The notes: generated by a model not told the origin, from the letters alone. A DNA stretch of 10,482 nucleotides from an uncultured Lachnospiraceae bacterium (GCA_902797705.1 CADBTX010000093.1:1-10482); one strand, 5' to 3'; shown: positions 1 to 7,746, counted from the first letter of the stretch. Made by a program: numbers and translations.

Positions 1-239
1 ATATAAATGTAGCCGTTATGGTCACACATGACATAATTTGCATCTGAAGTGGGAAGACCGTTGGAGGCGTCATAGATCTTTGTGGTATAGCCAACATCGT
101 TAAACTGGCCTGTAAGAGCATAGCCTCCCCCGTATGCCGTTTCGGAAGCGGCAAAGGCCGAAGAGACTGACAGAATGGCCGTCAGACAGAAAAGCAATAT
201 AAAAGCCAGTGGCTTTATATACTTACCTGCCGTGTTCAC
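1..239 (-). CDS. Exported two-component-regulator propeller protein, N-terminal part only
   Basis: Only the first 79 codons are in the window; the gene continues past the left edge. I chose the GTG at 239 because a strong AAGGAGG site lies 9 nt upstream. Residues 1-30 form a clear signal peptide: a lysine-containing N-terminus (K6, K9), a hydrophobic core (about residues 11-27) and an AFA-type cleavage site after A30. The mature part then reads ...IYDASNGLPTSDANYV...DHNGYIY. The 'GLP...NYV..D..GYIYI' pattern is the signature of the first Reg_prop (two-component regulator propeller) repeat, which builds an extracytoplasmic beta-propeller sensor. In this family the propeller usually precedes a membrane segment and a GGDEF, histidine kinase or similar output domain. 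That part is outside the window, so the output is unknown. The start overlaps the 3' end of the HD-GYP gene by 17 nt, which points to one operon and translational coupling. A diguanylate cyclase output would fit the neighbour but is only an inference. Confidence 0.75.
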   Translation of the reverse strand, partial: MNTAGKYIKPLAFILLFCLTAILSVSSAFAASETAYGGGYALTGQFNDVGYTTKIYDASNGLPTSDANYVMCDHNGYIY

Positions 240-1944
240 TGCGGGGCACCTCCTTGTTATACTTTCTGAAAACCACCTTTACCTCAGGCAGGGATTCAAC
301 AAATACCTCTACGCACTTCGGATCGAACTGGGTCCCGGCTCCTTCCTCCAGCATGCTGACAGCCTTTTCAAAGGGAAAGGCGCTCTTATATACCCGGGGT
401 GATGAAAGGGCGTCAAATACATCCGCAACCGCCATGATCCTTGCGGACAGAGGTATAACCTCCCCGTGAAGACCTTCGGGGTATCCCTTTCCGTCCCAGC
501 GTTCATGGTGATAAGCCGCCATATTTCTTGCTTCCTTCAGATAGTTTTCCCCTTCCATGGTGCTTATGGCATTCTCGATGATCTTCTTTCCCGCCGTGGT
601 ATGGGTCTTTATTATCTCGTATTCGTCAGGCGTGAGCTTTCCCGGCTTATTCAGGACCTTGTCAGGGATATTGATCTTTCCTATGTCGTGGAGGGGCGCG
701 CTCCTTACAACGTCCGACATGAACTTAGGAGTGATCTTCTCAGCGTAATAGCCCTTTTTCTTAAGGCCCTCCACGATGATCTTTACGTAGGAGGAGGTCT
801 TCTGTACATGGGCGCCCGTATCCGAGTCCCTGTTTTCCACCATGTCTGCCATGGTGATTATAAGGCCGTCCTGCATTTTCACAGTATTTTCCGAAAAGCG
901 CCTTAAGGAACGTATCTGTTCGGCCTGATTCAGGGCCATGTCGGCGATAGCAAGATAGAGCTTCTCCACCTCATCTCCGGTATGGATGTCGATGGATCTT
1001 ATCTTTTTTATCATCTCATCCAGCTTTTCCTGGTCATCGCCTGCCTTTATGAATTCATCAATGCTCATGGCGATGCTGTCTATGGGATATACGGTGTACA
1101 TCCCTGTATACCAGATACCGTATGTCATTATGAGCACGAGGAATCCGCCGAGGATCAGTAATATGCGGAAAAAATAATGGAACAGTTCCTGCTTCACCCC
1201 CGGAAAAAGGGTTATCAGTATAAGACCCGAGATCACTATAAGTTCCATGGAGACAGAAAAGAGGATGCTGATCATCCTGACCCTGACGGATACCCTGACA
1301 TCCGAACTCCACTTATTCATCTTTTCCATCTCATGCTTTTCAAGAGGCTTCTGCTTCCAGCCCGCATTGCTGATCTTTATCCTGAGATCCTCCGGGATAA
1401 ATCTCATGATGAGACAGATAATGCCCGTGGACAGTCCTTTATCAATGATATTCAGGAGAATGTTCAGGATGAGAAAGATGAGAATGGGATGTCCTCCGGT
1501 TATCCGGGACAGACCGCTTACAGCAGTGATCATCGAGGGGAGCTGAGGTCCATTAAACAGTCCCCACTGGATAAATGTGCTGAGCGCTCCGCCGAGAAGA
1601 GAGGAAACCGCAATGAATTCCGCCACACGCAGGACTTCAGGCTGATACCTGTTTCTGACAAACCAGGCCGTATATACTCCGGTGACGATGCCTATGAAAC
1701 TGAAATAGATACTGTACTCATTAAAAAATGAGCAGAACACGTTTGTGGATACCGCCGTAAGTATACCGGGAAAATATCCCCCAAGTGCCGCCACCCCCAT
1801 GGTACCGACGGTATCAAAATACAAAGGAAGATCCAGCTTATATGAAATAAAGGACAGCACAAAATTTACGGCGATCCCGGCAATAACGGATGCCGTAAAC
1901 AGTTTATACCTGCTCCTTCTTTTTTCATTTCCGGTCTTTACCAA
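223..1944 (-). CDS. Membrane-anchored HD-GYP cyclic-di-GMP phosphodiesterase
   Basis: A 573-residue protein predicted to hydrolyse cyclic-di-GMP at the inner face of the membrane. Residues 14-180 hold about five hydrophobic segments, with a 'LPLYFDTVGTMGVAALGGYFPG' type stretch (39-60) that resembles the integral-membrane fold of ECF transporter S components. Two further membrane segments (about 222-248 and 256-282) lead into a HAMP-like linker (about 283-345). The HD-GYP domain covers about 355-550 and looks complete: TGAH (H379), HDIGKI (H419, D420), H448 of the HTTAG motif, the HH pair H479/H480, RWDGKGYP (G487-Y488-P489) and ADVFDAL (D508). The start is TTG at 1944, supported by AGGAG 5 nt upstream and by a perfect TATAAT further upstream. 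The residues just after it are basic and precede the first membrane helix, as expected. The 3' end overlaps the propeller-protein start by 17 nt. The signal sensed by the N-terminal domain is unknown. Enzyme activity is inferred from the intact motifs. Confidence 0.93.
   Translation of the reverse strand: MVKTGNEKRRSRYKLFTASVIAGIAVNFVLSFISYKLDLPLYFDTVGTMGVAALGGYFPGILTAVSTNVFCSFFNEYSIYFSFIGIVTGVYTAWFVRNRYQPEVLRVAEFIAVSSLLGGALSTFIQWGLFNGPQLPSMITAVSGLSRITGGHPILIFLILNILLNIIDKGLSTGIICLIMRFIPEDLRIKISNAGWKQKPLEKHEMEKMNKWSSDVRVSVRVRMISILFSVSMELIVISGLILITLFPGVKQELFHYFFRILLILGGFLVLIMTYGIWYTGMYTVYPIDSIAMSIDEFIKAGDDQEKLDEMIKKIRSIDIHTGDEVEKLYLAIADMALNQAEQIRSLRRFSENTVKMQDGLIITMADMVENRDSDTGAHVQKTSSYVKIIVEGLKKKGYYAEKITPKFMSDVVRSAPLHDIGKINIPDKVLNKPGKLTPDEYEIIKTHTTAGKKIIENAISTMEGENYLKEARNMAAYHHERWDGKGYPEGLHGEVIPLSARIMAVADVFDALSSPRVYKSAFPFEKAVSMLEEGAGTQFDPKCVEVFVESLPEVKVVFRKYNKEVPRSEHGR
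249..255 (-). promoter_or_regulatory. Ribosome binding site for the propeller protein GTG start
   Basis: The minus strand reads AAGGAGG here, a near-perfect Shine-Dalgarno sequence, 9 nt before the GTG at 239-237. It lies inside the last codons of the HD-GYP gene. It decides the start of the partial gene at the left edge and implies that the gene is translated from the same message as the HD-GYP gene. Confidence 0.8.
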
Positions 1945-1979
1945 CAGTTCTCCTGCAAGATCATGGGTACTTGCCCCGT

Positions 1980-2008
1980 ATTATAGCATCTTTCTCCGCT
2001 TTTCTCCA
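1980..2008 (-). promoter_or_regulatory. Extended -10 promoter for the membrane HD-GYP gene
   Basis: On the minus strand a perfect TATAAT (1985-1980) is preceded by TGC, giving the extended -10 form TGnTATAAT. At 17-bp spacing the -35 position reads TGGAGA (2008-2003), only a 4/6 match to TTGACA, which the extended -10 could offset. The start of transcription would be near 1973, about 28 nt before the TTG start codon. Confidence 0.7.
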
Positions 2009-2042
2009 CACGCGACTGCTTAAACATACATAATTCCACTGT

Positions 2043-2069
2043 CCCGGCACGATTTACAGACCCCCGGCA
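2043..2069. repeat. Pair of 7-bp direct repeats around a -35 element
   Basis: CCCGGCA occurs at 2043-2049 and again at 2063-2069, exactly 20 bp (about two helical turns) apart, on either side of the -35 hexamer of the rightward promoter. This spacing suits two copies of a regulator binding on one face of the DNA. With only two short copies, chance is a real alternative. Confidence 0.3.
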
Positions 2070-2081
2070 TCATGGTACAAT
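2053..2081 (+). promoter_or_regulatory. Sigma-A type promoter for the REC-HD-GYP gene
   Basis: TTTACA (2053-2058, 5/6 match) is followed by a 17-bp spacer and TACAAT (2076-2081, 5/6 match). Transcription would begin near 2088, leaving a leader of about 49 nt before the ATG at 2137. It points away from the promoter of the membrane HD-GYP gene, so the two genes share a 192-bp control region. Confidence 0.75.
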
Positions 2082-2136
2082 CTAGAAGTCTGAAGAAAAA
2101 GATTCCGGATCAAGTGAGTGAAAAAGAGGACAGCAT

Positions 2137-3219
2137 ATGCATACCATCCTGATCATAAGCGAACGCGATAGCGAGATCGCCGAATTAAAGAGTGAGTTAT
2201 CCAAGAAAAATTCAGTTGTCGTAAAGAACCGGGCCCAGGCAGGCCTTGATTATCTGAAAAAGGCCGAAAAGCTCCCCTCTCTTACTCTTCTGGATCTTGA
2301 CCTCAACTCCATGAAGGGCACTGATGTGCTGAGCTGGATCAAGGACAACATAAAGACAAGGGAGCATCCCGTCATGGTCATCTCCGAAAAGAACAATCCC
2401 TCTTTCGAGCTTCAGACCTATGTGCTGGGGGCAGTGGATTTCCAGTCCAGGCCCTTTGCGGTGGCAACCCTTGTACGGAAGATCGATATACATCTTAAAA
2501 TGATCGATAAGACCAATTCCCTGGAAATGCAGAACAGCATGCTGGCCGGAAACAGTTCAATGCTGCAGAATGCAGTGACCATGTCCATGCAGAATGTGAT
2601 AAGCATGCAGCAGTTCATCGTGGGGATAATGACCAGCCTTATAACCAGAAAGGACGGCTTCACAGGCATCCATTCCATGAGGGTCGGACGCCTTATGCAG
2701 ATCCTGATGCAGGAAATGCTTAATCAGAAGCTGCTCTATCTCGAACCCGAAGACCAGAACATCATAATCCTCGGATCCCAGCTTTTTGACATGGGAAAGA
2801 TCGGTGTTCCGGATGAGGTTCTTTCCAAGGTGGGAAAATATACGGATGAAGAATTCACCATAATGAAATGCCACACCCTCTATGCGGCTGAGGCCATTCA
2901 GAATTTTTCATATCTTCTGCCAAACAATAACTTCGTCATGTACACCTATCACATGTGCCGGAGCCATCATGAGCGCTGGGACGGAAAGGGCTACCCCGAC
3001 GGCCTCTCAGGAGAAAACATCCCTCTTCTGGCCCGCATGGTAAGTATATGCGACGTATATGACGCCCTCGTTTCCGAAAGACCCTACAAAACACCACTTA
3101 GCCACGGACACGCCTGCGACATCATACAGGAGGGACGGGGCGTTCAGTTCGATCCCACCATCGTGGATATCTTCTCCAGAGTCCACATTCAGTTCCAGGC
3201 TGCCTCAAAGGGGGGCTGA
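2137..3219 (+). CDS. Response regulator with receiver domain and degenerate HD-GYP domain
   Basis: A 360-residue cytoplasmic protein. Residues 1-122 form a receiver (REC) domain. D53 sits where the phosphoacceptor is expected, 8 residues before G61, but the surrounding site is unusual: S8/E9 replace the usual acidic pair and R105 replaces the conserved lysine. Residues about 123-165 are a methionine- and glutamine-rich, probably helical linker. Residues about 165-355 are an HD-GYP domain: TGIH (H179), H246, RSHHERWDGKGYPDG (H277, H278, GYP at 285-287) and CDVYDAL (D306). The HD motif itself reads LFDMGK, so F217 replaces the metal-binding histidine while D218 is kept. The ATG is supported by GAGG 7 nt upstream. 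Receiver-HD-GYP proteins (RpfG-like) normally degrade cyclic-di-GMP when phosphorylated. With F217 this one may be weak or inactive and act by binding the nucleotide or a partner. No cognate histidine kinase is visible. The 3' end overlaps the convergent ASKHA gene by 15 bp. Confidence 0.9.
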   Translation: MHTILIISERDSEIAELKSELSKKNSVVVKNRAQAGLDYLKKAEKLPSLTLLDLDLNSMKGTDVLSWIKDNIKTREHPVMVISEKNNPSFELQTYVLGAVDFQSRPFAVATLVRKIDIHLKMIDKTNSLEMQNSMLAGNSSMLQNAVTMSMQNVISMQQFIVGIMTSLITRKDGFTGIHSMRVGRLMQILMQEMLNQKLLYLEPEDQNIIILGSQLFDMGKIGVPDEVLSKVGKYTDEEFTIMKCHTLYAAEAIQNFSYLLPNNNFVMYTYHMCRSHHERWDGKGYPDGLSGENIPLLARMVSICDVYDALVSERPYKTPLSHGHACDIIQEGRGVQFDPTIVDIFSRVHIQFQAASKGG

Positions 3220-5478
3220 GAACATCATATTATCCATATACAGGCGGTTAAAATCCCTGTCCTCCGCCAGCTCTATGGTCTCTATCCTTTCACAGAGCCT
3301 TTTCATCCCGTCTTTTCCGGCCTCAGGATCCTTAAGGAAGCTGATGGCGCCCTTCAATGCTGTATTTCCGGAAGCGATTGTCCCGGAACGGAGTTCCTCC
3401 GGGATCATGCCGATACGGGCGGCCTTTGCAACATCCAGATAATGCCCGAATCCCCCCGCCAGATAAAGCCTGTCTATATCCCCGGCAGCGATGCCCCATC
3501 TCTTAAGGAGAACCTCAAATCCCGAGCGTATGGCGGATTTTGCAAGCTGCACCTCCCGTACATCATCTTCCGTAAAGCGTATGGTCTCCCCCTCGGCGTT
3601 TTCCGTAAGAGGAAAGCCCTCATCAAAATACCTGTCCGTAAGGAGGCCGGTATCGTCCATTATCTTATTTTCCAGCAATTCCGAAACGGTCTCAATGATC
3701 CCGGTTCCACAGATCCCTACGGCAGGGGTTTTATCACCGATGGTACGGATAAAGGCTTTTTCCTCCCTTATCTCCACCTTTGAAACAGCGCCCTGAACGC
3801 TTCCCCTGCCCCATTTTATCCTTCCTCCTTCAAAGGCAGGTCCCGCCGCAGCAGAGGAAGCAAGGATCCGGTCCCTGTTGCCTATCGCCATTTCCCCGTT
3901 GGTGCCGAGATCGATAAAAGCAGAGATTCCCTCCCTTTCATGAAGCCCAAGGTAATACGATCCGGATACGATATCACCCCCGATAAAAGCAGAGATCCCC
4001 GGAAGTATGGTCAGGGGAACCTGACTCATGGGCTCCCTAAGAATGGATCCTCCGGGGTCCATCCCCTCAGGGATCAGTTCTCCAAGAGTCAGTTCTTCCA
4101 GACTTATGTTAACCACATTAAAGGGATAACTCCCAAGCCCCGAGGTATCATATCCCCGGAGCAGATGGATCATGGTGGTGTTTCCCGCGACCGAGATCCT
4201 GAGTAAATGTCCCCGGGCCCCCGGAACCTTATCTAAAAGAGTCTCTATGCCGCTTACAAGACTCTTTATTATGATCTCCCTAAGTTCTCCGGCATGGCCT
4301 CTCCCCGCAGCCCCGATCCTCGTCAGCACGTCCGCTCCGAAGGAGCGCTGGGGATTCTCTTTTGAAAAGCTGTTTAACACCCTTCCATCCCGAAGATCCA
4401 CCAGGGCAAAGCAGAGAGTCGTGGTCCCGAGGTCGATGGCAGCGCCGCATCCGGCCTTAGCGAAATCGTTTTCCGGATCTGTTTTTCCCTCACCGTCACG
4501 AAGAGCATCAAAGACTCTGTCTGTCCCGGCTGTCACCGTCCTGATACCCCCTTCATCCTCCGGGAGCACCACAGCCATATCTCCCCTGATCTCTGTTCTG
4601 CAGGAGAGCCTCTCAAACGTACCTGAGGCATCCATTATCCTGACTCCGCACTTCCCGCAAAGCCCCCGTCCCCCGCAGGGAGCCGAAAAAGAGGGAAAGT
4701 GCTGCCTTATGAGCTGAAGCAGATTATCCCCTTCTTCTGCGAAGCATACCCTTCTCTGATCCCCCCGGATGATCTCCACACTGAAGCCCCGACTTTCCCC
4801 GGGGCCATCAACTCTCCCGGAGCCATCAGCGCCACCTGGGTCCTGCCCCCCCGCCGTGTCCTTTCTCCGCCCTCCGCAGTCGGTTTTAGGGCAGCTGCCG
4901 CAGTCATGACCGGTATTGAAAACACTCTCGTCATCACATAGTTCAAAGATAATGCAGCCTGTCTTTACGGGGTCAAACATACAGGCTCCGGTGATCCCGA
5001 TATTCAGGGTTTTATCGGCTTTAAGAGCGTGAAAAGCATATTCATGGATCTTTATCGCTATGTCAGAGGGGGCTTCAAAGCGGCGGCGTATGCCCTTATG
5101 CTCATTTCTGCAGTACTGTTCAAGATCCGAAAGCAGCTGCTCCTCAAAGGAAAAATAGATGGAATCCGCAATGGAATCCGCCATCATGCCTAAAAAGTAC
5201 TCATCATTCTTAAAACAGCCATCTATAAAACTGCTGACTCCTTTTCCAAGGGTCATGATGCAGCAGCAGATCTCACTCCCTTCCTCAAGGGGACATTCAC
5301 CAAGGCCTCCCGGAAGGCGGCCAAATCCGTAGACCCCTTCAGGTTCCGCCGCAAGAAGGACTTTGGATGAGATCTCCTCATACTCCTCCCTAAAGTCCTC
5401 ATAACCCTTATCCATGGAGATCCGTATCTTATCCCGGTCTCCTTTTACAATTCTTAAATCCTCTGACATAAAACCCAT
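3205..5478 (-). CDS. Ferredoxin-ASKHA reductive activator, likely for a corrinoid enzyme
   Basis: A 757-residue three-part protein. Residues about 1-200 resemble stand-alone proteins related to the methionine synthase reactivation domain (landmarks: YGFGRLPGG, CCIMTLGKG, DSIADSIY, ACMFDPVKTG). This part ends in a cysteine cluster, C193-x2-C196-x4-C201. A Gly/Asp/Arg-rich linker (202-231) follows. Residues 232-310 are a plant-type [2Fe-2S] ferredoxin with C268-x5-C274-x2-C277-x15-C293. Residues about 345-715 are an ASKHA ATPase of the RACo/RamA type (C-terminal family once called DUF4445): DLGTTT (349-354), AGNTTM (431-436), DLGTNGE (523-529), GICGTGI (588-594) and AGGFG (674-678). Known relatives use ATP and a low-potential electron to reduce Co(II) to Co(I) in corrinoid proteins. 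The N-terminal domain hints that the target is a methionine synthase-like or other B12 methyltransferase, but none is in the window. The start is uncertain: no good ribosome binding site precedes ATG 5478, and M4 (5469) or M22 (5415) fare no better. A terminator hairpin lies just upstream. Confidence 0.85.
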   Translation of the reverse strand: MGFMSEDLRIVKGDRDKIRISMDKGYEDFREEYEEISSKVLLAAEPEGVYGFGRLPGGLGECPLEEGSEICCCIMTLGKGVSSFIDGCFKNDEYFLGMMADSIADSIYFSFEEQLLSDLEQYCRNEHKGIRRRFEAPSDIAIKIHEYAFHALKADKTLNIGITGACMFDPVKTGCIIFELCDDESVFNTGHDCGSCPKTDCGGRRKDTAGGQDPGGADGSGRVDGPGESRGFSVEIIRGDQRRVCFAEEGDNLLQLIRQHFPSFSAPCGGRGLCGKCGVRIMDASGTFERLSCRTEIRGDMAVVLPEDEGGIRTVTAGTDRVFDALRDGEGKTDPENDFAKAGCGAAIDLGTTTLCFALVDLRDGRVLNSFSKENPQRSFGADVLTRIGAAGRGHAGELREIIIKSLVSGIETLLDKVPGARGHLLRISVAGNTTMIHLLRGYDTSGLGSYPFNVVNISLEELTLGELIPEGMDPGGSILREPMSQVPLTILPGISAFIGGDIVSGSYYLGLHEREGISAFIDLGTNGEMAIGNRDRILASSAAAGPAFEGGRIKWGRGSVQGAVSKVEIREEKAFIRTIGDKTPAVGICGTGIIETVSELLENKIMDDTGLLTDRYFDEGFPLTENAEGETIRFTEDDVREVQLAKSAIRSGFEVLLKRWGIAAGDIDRLYLAGGFGHYLDVAKAARIGMIPEELRSGTIASGNTALKGAISFLKDPEAGKDGMKRLCERIETIELAEDRDFNRLYMDNMMFSAPL

Positions 5479-5484
5479 TTCTTT

Positions 5485-5517
5485 AAAAATTGGGCACCTG
5501 CCTTACACAGATGCCCA
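5485..5517 (-). terminator. Rho-independent terminator of the groES-groEL operon
   Basis: On the minus strand, TGGGCATCTG (5517-5508) pairs with CAGGTGCCCA (5500-5491), giving a 10-bp stem with one G-T pair and a 7-nt loop. It is followed by A and then five Ts (5489-5485). It stands about 75 bp after the groEL stop codon. Its T-run ends only 6 bp before the ATG assigned to the ASKHA gene, so it may also act as an attenuator for that gene. Confidence 0.85.
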
Positions 5518-5591
5518 TAGATAACTGATAATGTCTCTCCGGAGTCAGTGGTATGACCCCTGTCCCCGGGAGAACCAACTGTCGCTATACC

Positions 5592-7214
<1,623 letters not shown>

Positions 7215-7234
7215 TTAATTAATCTCCTTTGTAA

Positions 7235-7525
7235 TTATTTCTCAATGACAGCTAAAATGTCATTCTGCTTAACAATAATAACCTTTGTCTTGTCGTCAAG
7301 CTCAATCTCTGTTCCTGAATACTTGGAATAGATAACCTTCTGACCCTTCTTGACCTGCATCTTTATTTCCTTGCCGTCAACCACTCCGCCGGGGCCCACT
7401 TCCAGGATCTCGGCCTGCTGGGGCTTTTCCTTCTCTTTTCCGGGAAGGACTATGCCTGACGCTGTGGTCTCCTCAGCTTCGATAGGCTTTAATACAACTC
7501 TGTCTGCTAACGGTTTTATTTTCAT
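7235..7525 (-). CDS. groES: Co-chaperonin GroES
   Basis: A 96-residue protein, close to the usual 94-97. It begins MKIKPLADRVVLKPIEAEE and contains the mobile loop that docks on GroEL (about residues 16-34, TTASGIVLPGK), the EILEVGPGG segment and the closing VKQNDILAVIE strand. It forms the heptameric lid of the GroEL chamber. I chose ATG 7525 because AAAGGAG lies exactly 7 nt upstream and the family begins here. An ATG 18 nt further upstream would place the ribosome binding site inside the gene. First gene of the groES-groEL operon. Confidence 0.98.
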   Translation of the reverse strand: MKIKPLADRVVLKPIEAEETTASGIVLPGKEKEKPQQAEILEVGPGGVVDGKEIKMQVKKGQKVIYSKYSGTEIELDDKTKVIIVKQNDILAVIEK

Positions 7526-7546
7526 GGTAAAACTCCTTTCCATTTA

Positions 7547-7573
7547 CTAGCACTCACTTTCTTTGAGTGCTAA
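7547..7573. promoter_or_regulatory. CIRCE operator for the heat-shock repressor HrcA
   Basis: CTAGCACTC (7547-7555) and GAGTGCTAA (7565-7573) form the classic inverted repeat with a 9-bp spacer. It differs from the consensus TTAGCACTC-N9-GAGTGCTAA at one base. It lies at the predicted transcription start of groES and ends 7 bp upstream of the ribosome binding site. By established knowledge, HrcA binds here and represses groESL until heat or unfolded protein depletes active HrcA. The hrcA gene is not in the window. Confidence 0.97.
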
Positions 7574-7584
7574 CTACAGAAGAC

Positions 7585-7613
7585 ATAATACTTTTTTACC
7601 CGCTATGTTGCAA
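7585..7613 (-). promoter_or_regulatory. Promoter of the groES-groEL operon
   Basis: On the minus strand TTGCAA (7613-7608, 4/6 match to TTGACA) and TATTAT (7590-7585, 5/6 match to TATAAT) are separated by exactly 17 bp. Transcription would start near 7578, placing CIRCE at the start of the message. No heat-shock sigma factor motif is evident, in keeping with negative control by HrcA. Confidence 0.8.
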
Positions 7614-7630
7614 GCGGGTAAAATCGGGTA
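7594..7630. repeat. Perfect 10-bp-arm palindrome over the groESL -35 region, with a third half-site
   Basis: TTTTACCCGC (7594-7603) and GCGGGTAAAA (7614-7623) are perfect inverted copies around a 10-nt loop that contains the -35 hexamer. A further CGGGTA at 7625-7630 repeats the CGGGTA at 7615-7620 with 10-bp spacing, one helical turn. On either strand the hairpin would be followed by A-rich sequence, so it is not a Rho-independent terminator. It is best read as a candidate operator for an unidentified regulator. It matches neither CIRCE nor the CtsR heptad pattern. Confidence 0.6.
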
Positions 7631-7661
7631 GATCATATTAAAATCTTATTTTTTCTCTCTT

Positions 7662-7704
7662 TTTCTCTTATTATCTCTTAAATGCTCTATTATCATAAGA
7701 GAAA
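7662..7704. repeat. AT-rich inverted repeat with TCTCTTA motifs upstream of the groESL promoter
   Basis: TTTCTCTTAT (7662-7671) and ATAAGAGAAA (7695-7704) are perfect 10-bp inverted copies around a 23-nt loop. TCTCTTA also recurs directly at 7664-7670 and 7674-7680, 10 bp apart. A pyrimidine-rich run on the plus strand (about 7645-7680) adjoins it. The stem is almost all A-T, and on the minus strand it is followed by purines, so it is a poor terminator for the PilZ unit upstream. It could be a protein site or bent DNA; chance in AT-rich sequence is also possible. Confidence 0.4.
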
Positions 7705-7746
7705 TATATTTTGCCTGATATATTCCTCCGCCGATACGGAAATGGG

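Noticed and set aside
1177-1731. 184-codon open frame on the plus strand
   Set aside because: It lies opposite the membrane HD-GYP gene, has low-complexity charged sequence, matches no family and lacks a convincing ribosome binding site. It is a shadow frame.
4172-4717. 181-codon open frame on the plus strand
   Set aside because: It lies opposite the well-supported ASKHA gene and is Ser/Pro/Arg-rich, as expected from antisense reading of Gly- and Glu-rich codons.
7526-7543. ATG at 7543 as the groES start
   Set aside because: It would put the AAAGGAG ribosome binding site inside the gene and add six residues not seen in the family. ATG 7525 has ideal spacing and the canonical MKIKPLADRV start.
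7594-7623. The groESL palindrome as a Rho-independent terminator
   Set aside because: On both strands the stem is followed by A residues, not a U-run, and its loop contains the -35 of the groESL promoter.
7649-7699. 16-codon minus-strand reading frame (MIIEHLRDNKRKREKK)
   Set aside because: The only purine-rich site upstream is about 28 nt away, too far to serve, and the sequence falls in an AT-rich repeat. No sign of selection on the protein.
7705-7746. Terminator directly after the PilZ gene
   Set aside because: Only very short stems (3-4 bp) can be drawn here, with no U-run after them.
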